Below are positions 52,712 through 61,789 of a stretch of DNA of 64,000 bases, piece by piece. The notes beneath the pieces were generated by a model, which saw nothing but the letters and a program-made list of their open reading frames with translations, was not told the DNA's origin and did not search any database. Position 1 is the first letter of the stretch; every line of letters begins with the position of its first letter. The DNA is from PALSA-1180 sp964624625. GTDB lineage: Bacteria; Oederibacteriota; Muellerivitia; Muellerivitales; Muellerivitaceae. The stretch lies in the NCBI GenBank assembly GCA_964624625.1, contig CAZUXW010000005.1, positions 1 to 64,000 on the forward strand, written 5' to 3'. Position numbers and translations under genes: made by a program.

Positions 52712-53557
52712 ATGGCGCTCGATAGGAGCCTGATCTCCCTTTGGTCCAGCTTTTTGAAAAAGAAAAAGGACTTAGCGGCAAGAGATGCCTTGGCAAAGCA
52801 TTATTTTTTTTTAGTGGAGGCTGAGTCGAGAAGGCTGCTGGCCCGGCTGCCGGTCAGGGCCTATTGGGAAAAAAAAGATGATTTGGGCTCGGCGGGCGTG
52901 ATCGGACTTTTACAGGCCCTGGACCATTTTACGCCGCCGCAGGACAAGCGCGACGATCCGGGGCGGGCTTTTGAAGCTTACGCTCGATACCGAATCCGCG
53001 GGCAGATGGTTGACGAGCTCCGGAGCCTGGATTTTGCCAGGCGGAATTTGCGTAAACAGGCCAGGGCGATTCAGGAAGCCGAAAAAAAGCTGGAAACCCG
53101 TTTGGGCAGGCAGCCCAGGGTTGAGGAAACCGCAAAAGCCTTAGCTATTCCGCTGGATGAGCTTTATGATTGGATCGCTGAGATTAACATGCTGAACCTT
53201 TTATCCCTCGACGCGGAAATGGGCGAAAACGGGGGAGGGGGAGCATCCTGGGCCGATGTTTTGCCCGACTCAAGGGCCGAGAATCCCCTTGATAAAGTTG
53301 AGAAACAGGAGAAAATTGAGCAGGTTACGGAAGCCTTGAAGGATTTAGGCGGGGCGGAACAAAAAGTCCTTCATTTGTATTATGTTGAGACCTTAACCTT
53401 CAAGGAAATCGGAAAGGTCTTAAAGGTGAGCGAGTCAAGGGTTTGTCAGATCCACCACTTGGCGGTGTTTCGGCTCCAGGAACTTGTGGATGAGGGCAGG
53501 AAGCGCGGCGGGGGCCGCGGTCTGGAAAGGTTACGGGACCGTCATTTGAGAAAATGA
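52712..53557 (+). CDS. fliA: flagellar sigma factor (FliA/WhiG, sigma-28 family)
   Basis: ATG 52712. The 281-residue protein has region 2 (DDLGSAGVIGLLQALDHF and FEAYARYRIRGQMVDELRSLDFA). Region 3 contains LETRLGRQPRVEETAKAL, and region 4 contains LYYVETLTFKEIGKVLKVSESRVCQIHHLAVFRLQ. It directs RNA polymerase to late flagellar genes such as flagellin, which are not in this window. Anti-sigma FlgM is not seen here. Confidence 0.95.
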   Translation: MALDRSLISLWSSFLKKKKDLAARDALAKHYFFLVEAESRRLLARLPVRAYWEKKDDLGSAGVIGLLQALDHFTPPQDKRDDPGRAFEAYARYRIRGQMVDELRSLDFARRNLRKQARAIQEAEKKLETRLGRQPRVEETAKALAIPLDELYDWIAEINMLNLLSLDAEMGENGGGGASWADVLPDSRAENPLDKVEKQEKIEQVTEALKDLGGAEQKVLHLYYVETLTFKEIGKVLKVSESRVCQIHHLAVFRLQELVDEGRKRGGGRGLERLRDRHLRK

Positions 53558-53634
53558 TGGGTGCGGATGGAATGGTGGATTGGGCTCGGCCCTTCGATAA
53601 GCCTCGGAAATCGATTACGTAAAGGCGGGAAAGT

Positions 53635-55086
53635 ATGCAAGAACTGGTATTTGTTGAAATAGCCGATAATGAAATGCAGGCGAAAGTAACCGTTGTCCCC
53701 CCCCAAGCCGAAACCGACCGATTCTCAACTATTGACGATGTTCGTGACGCGCTCAAACGCCGGAATGTGGTTTACGGAATCGACGAAACCCGCCTGGCTG
53801 AAATTTCCGCTAAACTTTCCCAATTCGCCGCCTCCAAAAACATCAATGAACCCATTGAAATGGACGTCGCCTTTGGAACCCCCCTCGCGAATGGCGAGGA
53901 TGCCAGGGTCGAATATCTTTACAAGAAAAGCGAGGAAGAGGTCCCCGAAGTTCCCGTCGTTGAGGATGAGGAGGGCCGGGTGGATTACAAGGCCGCCCAT
54001 AAAATTGACAACATCCTGAAAGGGACACTGCTGGCCCGGAAGATCCCCCCGACCAAGGGCATGAAGGGAATGACGGTTACCGGTAAAGCGACGGAAGCCA
54101 AGGACGGGACGGACATTGAGGTTAAATTGGGAAAGGGAGTGGTTGTTTCCCCCACTAATCCGGACGAATACCTGGCCGACGCGGATGGCCAAGTCATTGT
54201 TAAAGACAACAAAATTTCCGTCCTGGCCCTCTATGAGGTCGCCGGAGACGTCAACCTTTCCACGGGTAATATCGACTTTATCGGGACCGTCGTGGTTCGA
54301 GGCGACGTGAAAGACGGGTTTAAGGTCTACGCGGGAGAAGACATCATCGTGAACGGCGTGGTGGAAGGGGCCGAAATTAAATGCGGCGGTAAATTGACCA
54401 TCGGGGGCGGCGTCAGCGGAAATGACAAGGCGAAAATCATCTGCCCCGGCGACGCCGCGATCAAGTATATCCGTAACGCCGAGGTGAACGTGGGAGGCAG
54501 CCTCACGACCGCCCAGGCCATCATGCATAGTAAAGTGACCGTCGGCAATAAAGTGACGGTCGCCGGTAAGAAGGGCGTTATCGTCGGGGGACAGGTAATC
54601 GCAGGACGGGAAGTCTTTGCCGCCTCCATGGGATCCAATTTCGCCACTCCGACCGAAGTGATCGTGGGTGAGGCGGTGGGGTTGCGGGATGAATTGCAAA
54701 AAATGGATGTCGAACTCAAGGCGGCGGTTGAGAATCTGGATAAAACCAAAAAGGGAATCCAATTCCTCAAGGATCTGGCGGTGAAAATGGGCGGCACCTT
54801 GCCGCCTGACAAGAAAGAACTGTTGACCAAATTAACCAGGGCCCAGTTCGCCCTGATGGCTTCCACCAAGTCCCTGGCTGAAAAGAAACAAGATTTGGAA
54901 AAGAAAGAACAGGAAGGCGCGGATGACCGCCGCCGGCACGCCAAGGTCATGTGCATGGGAGTCATTCACACCGGCGTGAAGATCACCATCAATAAAGCGT
55001 CCCGTCAAATTTCGGAAGAGCTGAAATATTGCACCTTGACCGAGTCCGATGGTGAAGTCAAAGTTGGACCCTTCAAGGGTAATTGA
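53635..55086 (+). CDS. fapA: FapA/DUF342 family flagellar assembly protein
   Basis: ATG 53635 with AAAGGCGGG upstream. The 483-residue protein has an N-terminal region ending LLARKIPPTKGMKGMTVTGK. The DUF342 beta-helix follows, with repeated GDV/GDVKDGFKV/GVVEGAEIKCGG/GGGVSGNDKA turns. A coiled coil (~345-420) comes next. The family is found next to flagellar genes and is called FapA, but its molecular role is poorly known. The next open frame begins inside its 3' end. Confidence 0.9.
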   Translation: MQELVFVEIADNEMQAKVTVVPPQAETDRFSTIDDVRDALKRRNVVYGIDETRLAEISAKLSQFAASKNINEPIEMDVAFGTPLANGEDARVEYLYKKSEEEVPEVPVVEDEEGRVDYKAAHKIDNILKGTLLARKIPPTKGMKGMTVTGKATEAKDGTDIEVKLGKGVVVSPTNPDEYLADADGQVIVKDNKISVLALYEVAGDVNLSTGNIDFIGTVVVRGDVKDGFKVYAGEDIIVNGVVEGAEIKCGGKLTIGGGVSGNDKAKIICPGDAAIKYIRNAEVNVGGSLTTAQAIMHSKVTVGNKVTVAGKKGVIVGGQVIAGREVFAASMGSNFATPTEVIVGEAVGLRDELQKMDVELKAAVENLDKTKKGIQFLKDLAVKMGGTLPPDKKELLTKLTRAQFALMASTKSLAEKKQDLEKKEQEGADDRRRHAKVMCMGVIHTGVKITINKASRQISEELKYCTLTESDGEVKVGPFKGN

Positions 55087-55096
55087 GCGGTTTGGA

Positions 55097-55432
55097 ATGA
55101 GGGGACTTGACGGAAATTATCTGAACACCCAGGGAGACGCTTCGGCCCGGATGCAGGTAAATTACCAGGCGGAAATCAACCGCCAGCAACTCATGGCGCA
55201 GCTCGAGGGCGTGGAATCCCTTCGAAAACTGCGGGAGCAAGTCAATCAGGCCGAAAAGCAGGGGTCCTCGCCGGGTCCGCGGCAAGTGGCGGAAGACCAG
55301 GGATCCGAAGCCAGAGACGGAGATCGGGAACAAAATTCCGCCAAGCGGAAGAGTGAAAAGCCGAAAGAAGAATCAGCTGGCACCGAGCCGGCCGACAAAG
55401 CGACGAAGTCTCATATTGATATAAGGGTTTAA
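55097..55432 (+). CDS. small hydrophilic protein of unknown function in the flagellar locus
   Basis: ATG 55097 is preferred, ten bases after the fapA stop; the frame is open from 55049 inside fapA. The 111-residue protein is very polar, with a predicted helix (NYQAEINRQQLMAQLEGVESLRKLREQVNQAE). A disordered Lys/Glu/Ser tail ends KSHIDIRV. I do not recognise it. Its start is one base before the next gene's ATG region, so it is co-translated in the operon. Confidence 0.6.
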   Translation: MRGLDGNYLNTQGDASARMQVNYQAEINRQQLMAQLEGVESLRKLREQVNQAEKQGSSPGPRQVAEDQGSEARDGDREQNSAKRKSEKPKEESAGTEPADKATKSHIDIRV

Positions 55433-55433
55433 A

Positions 55434-56099
55434 ATGGATTTATTTTTCATTCTTCAAATTCTTTTTGACGCCGTCTTTTTATTCGGCGTTTTATTCCTGT
55501 TTCACTACACGGTGAACCATTCCCAAAAGAAGAAGGAAGAGTCGGAGATATTGAAAAATGTCCAAGTCCAAGAGATTAAGGAAAATCTACAGGAGCTGTT
55601 GTTGACGCTGAAACAACTCGGCAGGGAAGTTTCCGAAAACATCCAGGAACAGGTAAGGGAAGCGGAGGAAAAAACCGAGGTCTTTAAGAAGGTCCTTCAG
55701 AGGCTTCAAAAGGACTTAAGCCGGGCCCGGGACCTGGCGGAAGAAGTGAGCGATGAAAAGACCAGGTTGGAAGCGAAGGTTAAGGTCATTCAAACCGCGA
55801 AGAAAAGAAGCCCTAAAAAAAACATCGAAAGGGAAATGGACTCGGATCCATCGCTGATGGAAAAGGGCGGGACGGAGCCGGGCCTCGCGGAAACAAGTTT
55901 GGAGAAGCCGGTTAAAAAGGGAAAGACCTTTGACCGGGTCGGAACCATTGGGTTCTCCTCGGCGCTCGTGAGGGAAGTTTACCGTTTGGTGGACTCCAAC
56001 ATGGGCGTGAATGAGATTATCAAGCAAACCCGGTTGAGCCGCGCCGAAGTGCAGTTAATCTTAAATTTACGCGACAACCGTTTTACGACACCCAATTAA
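55434..56099 (+). CDS. membrane-anchored coiled-coil protein with C-terminal DUF2802/DUF6115-like helix-turn-helix
   Basis: ATG 55434, one base after the previous stop. The 221-residue protein has one N-terminal membrane helix (LQILFDAVFLFGVLFLFHY) and a long coiled coil (~30-125). A basic/acidic linker follows. The C-terminal segment VREVYRLVDSNMGVNEIIKQTRLSRAEVQLILNLR looks like the helix-turn-helix of DUF2802/DUF6115 proteins encoded in other flagellar clusters. Those are of unknown function. A role in tethering or regulating flagellar assembly at the membrane is a guess. Confidence 0.75.
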   Translation: MDLFFILQILFDAVFLFGVLFLFHYTVNHSQKKKEESEILKNVQVQEIKENLQELLLTLKQLGREVSENIQEQVREAEEKTEVFKKVLQRLQKDLSRARDLAEEVSDEKTRLEAKVKVIQTAKKRSPKKNIEREMDSDPSLMEKGGTEPGLAETSLEKPVKKGKTFDRVGTIGFSSALVREVYRLVDSNMGVNEIIKQTRLSRAEVQLILNLRDNRFTTPN

Positions 56100-56147
56100 A
56101 AAAAGTTTGGGCTGTTGATTTTTAGGCCGTGGTCAAGGGTGTGGGTT

Positions 56148-56801
56148 ATGGAGCAGGTTTATCCAACGGAGGGCGGGGCCTCGTCGTTGTGGAGCGGTAA
56201 AAACCAAGGAAAGAGTTCATCCCAGGCTCCGGTTTACCCCCTGGGGGTTGTTGAAAAGGCCGTGGGGTCCGGAAATTTTTTGGTGGTTTTGGAAGATGGA
56301 AGCCGGATTGAGGTCAGGGGTTCTTCGGAATTGAAGCCGGGGAGCCGGGTTCGTTTATCGCCTCCCCCGGGCCGTTTGACCGGAGGGGATTCGGCTCCCG
56401 GAGTGGAGGTCCCCCCGGGGGAAACGGCGGAAGGTCTTCAATGGCTTATTTTGATTCCCTTGGCCTTTGGGGGGGAGAACGCCTCGGGCCGCCTGGAGGT
56501 TTTTGTTGAGAGGCAAAAAGAGGGACTGGGCTCCAAGCCGGAGGTCGCGACTTATTTTGTTTTTACGGTTCAAACGGACGCCAACGGCGAGGTTCAGTGG
56601 AGCATCTATCTGAAGGGGCGTCAAATCGCCCTTCAGGTTTTTTCTCAGGGCCCCAAGGGCGATAAGGAATCCTTGAAGCGATTATTGGAAAGTGTTGAAG
56701 AGGCCTTGAAAAAGGGCGGATTTGTGATCATGGCGCCGGGAGTCTTGTTGAGCCGTCCTTTCAAGGTTCCGGCGGGTTTTCGTTTGAATGTCCAAGGGTG
56801 A
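56148..56801 (+). CDS. possible FliK/YlqG-like hook-length protein analogue
   Basis: ATG 56148 is preferred over TTG 56115 because AAGGG precedes it. The 217-residue protein has no signal peptide. Residues ~35-75 form a small beta-rich module (GVVEKAVGSGNFLVVLEDGSRIEVRG). The C-terminal half has alternating strands (VATYFVFTVQTDANGEVQWSIYLKGRQIALQVF), reminiscent of the FliK C-terminal fold. The sequence match is not strong. The gene is directly followed by a FlhB C-terminal paralogue, which parallels ylqG-ylqH in Bacillus. The FliK-like identity is therefore contextual. Confidence 0.5.
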   Translation: MEQVYPTEGGASSLWSGKNQGKSSSQAPVYPLGVVEKAVGSGNFLVVLEDGSRIEVRGSSELKPGSRVRLSPPPGRLTGGDSAPGVEVPPGETAEGLQWLILIPLAFGGENASGRLEVFVERQKEGLGSKPEVATYFVFTVQTDANGEVQWSIYLKGRQIALQVFSQGPKGDKESLKRLLESVEEALKKGGFVIMAPGVLLSRPFKVPAGFRLNVQG

Positions 56802-56805
56802 TGGA

Positions 56806-57108
56806 ATGAGTCCTCCGGAGGAATCGCCGAAAAGAAGGGGCCAGCGGAAAACGGCCGTGGCGATACAATATGACCGGGCGACAATGCCGGCCCCCCAGAT
56901 GGTGGCGAAGGGAAGGGGCGTGGTCGCTGAAAAACTGATCGCGATGGCCAGGGAAAACGGCATTCCGATCGTGGAAAATAAGCTTCTGGTGGAAATGCTG
57001 GATAAATTGAATTTAAACCAGCAGATTCCTGGCGAGTTGTACCAAGTGGTGGCCGAGATTTTAGTCGCTGTTTATAAGGCTGAGGCTGGGATGAAAAAGA
57101 AATCTTGA
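56806..57108 (+). CDS. FlhB C-terminal-domain paralogue (YlqH-like)
   Basis: ATG 56806, four bases after the previous stop; ATG 56788 also reads in frame. The 100-residue protein contains AVAIQYDRATMPAPQMVAKGRGVVAEKLIAMARENGIPIVENKLL. This aligns with the FlhB cytoplasmic domain after its cleavage site (VAVALEY ... MSAPVVLAKGE in the 46781 gene). The membrane part and the NPTH site are missing. Such FlhB-like proteins occur beside FliK-like proteins in several phyla and may tune export specificity. Confidence 0.9.
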   Translation: MSPPEESPKRRGQRKTAVAIQYDRATMPAPQMVAKGRGVVAEKLIAMARENGIPIVENKLLVEMLDKLNLNQQIPGELYQVVAEILVAVYKAEAGMKKKS

Positions 57109-57141
57109 TGGATTTAACAGCGTTGGATCAACGCGAGAAGG

Positions 57142-59292
57142 GTGACGGCAACGGTGCGAAATAACTACCTCAATAACAATATTTTATCCCCCGGCTACAG
57201 GCGGTTTTTGGGAGGCCTGGCTTTGGGTCTCCAGGTTTTTCTAATGTCCGCGGCTTGGGCCAACGCCCAGTCCGGCATCGTGACGAGGCCGGTTTTCGAC
57301 CGTAAGGAGACCTTCGGGATCGGGCCCAGGGCCATGGGGATGGGCGGAGCCTTCACCGCGGTGGCGGATGATTCCTCGGCGGTCTATTGGAACGTGGCGG
57401 GGTTGGCCCAGCTCTCGGCCTATGAAATATCCATTTCCAGCGCGCCGGTTTATTTCCGGGATAAGGTGGGCACGGCGGACGCCTTCGGGTTTCCCTGGTT
57501 CGCGTCCCTGCAGTTCATGATGCCGATCGCCAATGACAATACCTTCGGCATCTCCTATTTCCGGCCCTTTCATCCCCAGAGGGATTTTTACGCGGGGGAC
57601 ACCACCATGTCCCAGGGCAACCGGGAAGAGGGAAGCTACTTTCAAAACCCGAGCTTCCAGCAGGACGAATTGATATTGTCCTACGCGGCGAGATTCTCGT
57701 CGGTCAAGAATTTTTCCATCGGCGTCAACGTGAAGCGGATCACGAACGACCCCTATTACATCCGTTTTTTGGGAGATTCCCAATCCGAGACCCTGATCGC
57801 CCAACAGTTACAAAGCCCCGTCCGGGTGGTGGGCTTTGGCGTGGACTTGGGGCTTTTGTACCGAATCCCCATCACCAAGTATTCGGAGGAGTTCCGGATC
57901 GGATTGTCCTTGAAGGACATGGTGACCACCGCCACCTACTCGAACGGTTTCAAATTGACCGATCCCGGCGCCAACATTTTATTCGACGAGGGAACCGGCG
58001 ATATCCCCGTCGCCCCGGAAATTACCCTGGGCCTCGCCTACAAGAATAATTTTCTCTTCAAGGTCCGCAACATCACGGCTTTTGATTTCGACCAGATATC
58101 CTCGCCCAATGTTTCCGACGCGGAAAATAAGATCCTCCGGTTTGGAACGGAGTTTTGGCTTTTCAAGGACGTACTGGGCCTTAGGACCGGCTATTCGACC
58201 TTCTTAAGCCGTCCCGGGTTCATTCATCTGGGGTTAAGCGTCCGGGCCCTCAACGGCGATTTCCAAACGGACGTGGCCTACATCATGCCGGTCGCTCCCT
58301 CGGCCAGCGTCTCGGAAGGATCCCAGACCGGCTACATCAATACTGGCGGGATTAACTTCGAGCCTTTCCACATCGGGATTTCCTATCGGTTCGGCGGCGG
58401 GGAAGAAGTTCCACCGGCGAAGGTTAAAGCCTTTGTCCGTCCTGCTTCCTTCACGCCTTCCCAGGGCGAGAAGGCCGGTTTTTATCTCGACACCACTGAG
58501 GATGTTTCCATCAACCGTTGGAGCGTCTTGATCTATGACTCCTCCAATCACCTGGTGAGGGGATTGCGCGGAAAAGGCTCCCCCCCGACGAAACTGCTTT
58601 GGAGCGGGGAGAATGACCAGTACGAGCCCTTGCCTCCCGGTGTTTATACTTGGGCCTTTCAAGTCCTCGACCAATTGGACCATGTCGGCTCCACCCCGGT
58701 GCAAACGGTCGAGATTTTAGGGCCTTCCTCGGCGGACACCCTGAAGGATCCCGGCAAATTGCTGGCGATTCGCCAGCAGCAAGCGGAACTTTTGGCCCAA
58801 GAACGCCAACAGTTGACGGCCCTGGCCCAAGAAAACCTCAAAAAACTGCTGGGTGTCCCGGAAGCGACCCCCACGACAGCCAACGCGGCCCAGACCCCCG
58901 TGGAAGCCAATGGCAACACCTTGGTACCGGAAGCCGGTACGGTTCCCGCCTTGGGCTTTAATAACGTGGCAAAAGACCAGGTTTTAAACACCCACTTCGA
59001 TAAAAACCCCGAGGGGGACACGATTATCGTGGTGAGCTACAGGTCAAACCTCACTTTTGTGCCCTATCTTTACCAGGAAGCGGCGGAAGTGATCAAAACA
59101 AGCGTAAATTCGGTCGGAACAGGTTTAAAAGGGATATCAACTCGTGTATATTATGGCAAAAATGAGCTTACCCTGGAGACAACGACGCAGGCGGCGGCGA
59201 ACTTTGCCTCGGGGAAAATTGACCAGATGAAATTATTGCAATTGTCCGATATTAAAATAAACGGTGCGAAGGTAGGCCCGAATGGTTACTAG
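57142..59292 (+). CDS. PorV/UPF0164-like outer-membrane beta-barrel protein with FlgD-Ig-like domain
   Basis: The start is GTG 57142 behind GAGAAGG. The 716-residue protein has a signal peptide (LGLQVFLMSAAWANA) and then the PorV/PorQ-like entry RAMGMGGAFTAVADDSSAVYWNVAGLAQL. The barrel strands run to about residue 425. Residues ~430-530 resemble a FlgD-Ig-like module (NRWSVLIYDSSNHLVRGLRGKG ... LLWSGENDQYEPLPPGVYTW). A coiled-coil Gln-rich stretch and an OmpA-unrelated tail follow. PorV-type proteins act in type IX secretion in Bacteroidota; here the neighbours are flagellar genes. Cargo proteins with YPNP domains occur 40 kb away. Confidence 0.8.
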   Translation: MTATVRNNYLNNNILSPGYRRFLGGLALGLQVFLMSAAWANAQSGIVTRPVFDRKETFGIGPRAMGMGGAFTAVADDSSAVYWNVAGLAQLSAYEISISSAPVYFRDKVGTADAFGFPWFASLQFMMPIANDNTFGISYFRPFHPQRDFYAGDTTMSQGNREEGSYFQNPSFQQDELILSYAARFSSVKNFSIGVNVKRITNDPYYIRFLGDSQSETLIAQQLQSPVRVVGFGVDLGLLYRIPITKYSEEFRIGLSLKDMVTTATYSNGFKLTDPGANILFDEGTGDIPVAPEITLGLAYKNNFLFKVRNITAFDFDQISSPNVSDAENKILRFGTEFWLFKDVLGLRTGYSTFLSRPGFIHLGLSVRALNGDFQTDVAYIMPVAPSASVSEGSQTGYINTGGINFEPFHIGISYRFGGGEEVPPAKVKAFVRPASFTPSQGEKAGFYLDTTEDVSINRWSVLIYDSSNHLVRGLRGKGSPPTKLLWSGENDQYEPLPPGVYTWAFQVLDQLDHVGSTPVQTVEILGPSSADTLKDPGKLLAIRQQQAELLAQERQQLTALAQENLKKLLGVPEATPTTANAAQTPVEANGNTLVPEAGTVPALGFNNVAKDQVLNTHFDKNPEGDTIIVVSYRSNLTFVPYLYQEAAEVIKTSVNSVGTGLKGISTRVYYGKNELTLETTTQAAANFASGKIDQMKLLQLSDIKINGAKVGPNGY

Positions 59293-60859
59293 AGTCCTAG
59301 TAGCGACCCTTTTACTTTTTTCGCTTGGCGCATCCAAGGGTTTCGCTGCGTTTGATAAAGGGGGAGTTTCGGGTTTAGGGGCCCGTCCTTTGGGTATGGG
59401 CGGGGCCTTCTCCACTATCGCGGATACGGGCGACGCCATATTTTATAATCCCGCGGGATTGGTCCAGGTATTAAGGCCTGAGGTTTCCGGCATGGGCGCT
59501 GTTCTTTTAAACGGAAAAGAAGACTTGTTTGACTTGGCCTATGTCCAGCCCTTTGGGGATCAAATGGCTTGGGCCCTGGCGACCCAGCAGTTGTTCTTCA
59601 CCGATGGTTCCGAAAATGAGAGGATTTATTACGGAACCTTTGCCGCCCCATTGGCCATTGATAAATCGATATCCTTTGGCTTGAACATCAAGCTTTTCAC
59701 CGTTGATTCGGCGACCCAGCCTGGGCAACAGGCCAGCGGCATCGGGTTGGATATGGGTTTTCTCTACCACATCCCCATCCTCAACCCCCGTTACGGAAAA
59801 CAGCTTAATATCGGCTTGTCCGCGGAGGATTTGGACACCAAAATCCGCTACCAAGCCGGCAATGAGGATCCCATCCCCTTGAGGGTCCGCGGCGGGTTTA
59901 GCTATCAATTTACCGACGACTTGGTGACGGCGTTTGAGTTTTCCGATTTCAACGACCCGAACCTGGGCTCCCATCACACTTTGCTCTTGGCCGGAATTGA
60001 AGGCTGGTTTTTTGAGGATCAATTGGGATTGCGGACGGGATATACGGGCTTCCAAACCTTGGACGGCCAATTTACCGCCGGTATCAGCTACAGGTCCAAG
60101 ACCTGGGGGATCGACTACGCCTACATCGGCCATGCCCAATTCCTCGGTTCTTCCCACCGCATCTCGGCCAATTGGCGTTTTGGCGATTCCTTCCTAGGCA
60201 AGGTCAAGAGCTTCATCCCGGAGGGCGTGACGGCTTATGTGGAGGGGGATATTATTACCTTGCGGTGGAATAACTCACCCTCGCTTTCCCTGGCTGGTTA
60301 CAACGTTTATTTCAGCAAAACCACCGGGAGCGGCTATGTCAAGATCAACCAAAAGGCCGTTAAGGCCAACTATTATTCCCTCCGGGGCCTCGAGAAGAAC
60401 ACCAAGTATTATTTCGTGGTGAGTTCCGTCACCAACACGATTCCTCCGGTGGAGAGCCAATTTTCCCGCGAGATTTACGCGGGAACGACCGCCGCTCCCG
60501 GCGCTCCCGTGGTGGTCCAGAGCGATGTTCAAAATGAGGGCGTGATCGATATCGCCAAACAAGTGGGGATGGCCGGATTCCCGGATCCCGCCAAGAATAA
60601 CCTGAAGGGTTATAATATTTACGTTTCCGAGGTATCGGGAGGCCGCGAGGACAAGATCAACGTCCAACCCCTCGCTAATTTGCCGACCTACCTGGTCCGG
60701 AAGCTGAAGGTTGGCCAGAAATATTTCTTTACCTTTACCTCGGTTGGATTGGATGGATCCGAAAGCGCCCATTCCAAGGAGTCGGGCGTGGTAGCCTTGC
60801 CATTCAGCGCGGTGATGCAGCCGGCCGGTACAAGTGTTAATCAACCTGCGACCAAATAA
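59282..60859 (+). CDS. PorV/UPF0164-like outer-membrane protein with fibronectin type III-like domains
   Basis: ATG 59282 overlaps the upstream gene by 11 bases. The 525-residue protein has a signal peptide (VLVATLLLFSLGASKGFAA) and GARPLGMGGAFSTIADTGDAIFYNPAGL, a PorV/UPF0164 entry like that of its neighbour. Barrel strands run to ~310. Two fibronectin type III-like modules follow (ITLRWNNSPSLSLAGYNVYFSK and a second with KGYNIYVSEVSGG). The two tandem barrel proteins are clearly homologous in their first third. Export or surface anchoring is the likely role. Confidence 0.8.
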   Translation: MVTRVLVATLLLFSLGASKGFAAFDKGGVSGLGARPLGMGGAFSTIADTGDAIFYNPAGLVQVLRPEVSGMGAVLLNGKEDLFDLAYVQPFGDQMAWALATQQLFFTDGSENERIYYGTFAAPLAIDKSISFGLNIKLFTVDSATQPGQQASGIGLDMGFLYHIPILNPRYGKQLNIGLSAEDLDTKIRYQAGNEDPIPLRVRGGFSYQFTDDLVTAFEFSDFNDPNLGSHHTLLLAGIEGWFFEDQLGLRTGYTGFQTLDGQFTAGISYRSKTWGIDYAYIGHAQFLGSSHRISANWRFGDSFLGKVKSFIPEGVTAYVEGDIITLRWNNSPSLSLAGYNVYFSKTTGSGYVKINQKAVKANYYSLRGLEKNTKYYFVVSSVTNTIPPVESQFSREIYAGTTAAPGAPVVVQSDVQNEGVIDIAKQVGMAGFPDPAKNNLKGYNIYVSEVSGGREDKINVQPLANLPTYLVRKLKVGQKYFFTFTSVGLDGSESAHSKESGVVALPFSAVMQPAGTSVNQPATK

Positions 60860-60869
60860 GGAGCCTTGA

Positions 60870-61655
60870 ATGCCCAGTGGACTTTACATAGCGGCTTCGG
60901 GAATGGATTCCACCATTACCCGGGAAAACGTCATCTCGAACAACCTGGCCAATTTAAGCACGGTTGGGTTTAAGCAAAACCGGGCGGTGGACGTCGCTTT
61001 TCCAACCTATTTGATCGCGCGGCTGCACGACCAGAAGATGAAGGTGATGGATGGAACCGCCGAGCTTCGGCCCAACATCGGTTTCATGGGCGGAGGCGTC
61101 ATCCCGCAGGAAGTCGCGACGGATTATTCCCAAGGTTCAAGGCTGGAAACCAAGAATCCGCTGGATTTCGCCCTGACGGGCCCAGGTTTTTTCTCGGTTT
61201 TGTCGCCGGAGGGGAAGACCTACTTGACCAGGGCCGGAAGTTTCAGCCTGGATTCCAACGGGCGCCTGGTGACTTCGGACGGCCTGCCGGTTTTGGGCCA
61301 TAACGGGGAGATCTATATCGACGGTTCCAAGGTCACGGCGGATGAGGAAGGCAACCTGACGGTGGATGGAAAAGCCCAGGACCAGCTGTTGATCGTCAAG
61401 GTGAAAGACGAGAACCAACTGTTCAAAGTGGGGCATTCCCTGTTTCAGGCCACGCCCCAAAACAAGATCGACATGTCCCCGGATGGCATTCAGGTTCAAC
61501 AGGGCTTTTTGGAACAGTCCAACGTGAACGCCATCCAGGAGATGGTCAATATGATTGAGGTTTCCAGGTCTTATGAGCTGAACGCGAAAATTGTTTCGCT
61601 GTACGACCAAGTTTTGGGAGAAGCTTCATCCCAAATTGGCGCTTTGAGGGCTTAG
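60870..61655 (+). CDS. flgF: flagellar basal-body rod protein FlgF
   Basis: ATG 60870 behind AAGGAG. The 261-residue protein has the rod/hook N-terminal motif (GLYIAASGMDSTITRENVISNNLANLSTVGFKQNR). The C-terminus is EQSNVNAIQEMVNMIEVSRSYELNAKIVSLYDQ. It is the proximal of two FlgF/FlgG-type genes here, and the shorter central domain supports FlgF over FlgG. Confidence 0.93.
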   Translation: MPSGLYIAASGMDSTITRENVISNNLANLSTVGFKQNRAVDVAFPTYLIARLHDQKMKVMDGTAELRPNIGFMGGGVIPQEVATDYSQGSRLETKNPLDFALTGPGFFSVLSPEGKTYLTRAGSFSLDSNGRLVTSDGLPVLGHNGEIYIDGSKVTADEEGNLTVDGKAQDQLLIVKVKDENQLFKVGHSLFQATPQNKIDMSPDGIQVQQGFLEQSNVNAIQEMVNMIEVSRSYELNAKIVSLYDQVLGEASSQIGALRA

Positions 61656-61700
61656 TGGTTGTGGGCCTGGCGGGCCTTGAGCTTGCCGGGGTAGTGGTAA

Positions 61701-61789
61701 AACGGCCGGACTGCAATGCGGAGGCCGTTCTCACCGCCGAATGATGGACGCGGTGAAAAAATCGGGAGCAAAAGCCCCAGCGGGCCGAT
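61701..61789 (+). ncRNA. candidate structured RNA element in the flgF-flgG spacer
   Basis: Three consecutive helices fit in the 159-base spacer. AACGGCC/GGCCGTT (61701-61707 with 61723-61729) and TCACCGC/GCGGTGA (61731-61737 with 61750-61756) are perfect 7-bp stems. ATCGG/CCGAT (61761-61765 with 61785-61789) is a 5-bp stem. It does not match a riboswitch I know. It lies just before the flgG ribosome binding site GAGGAGG. Confidence 0.4.
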
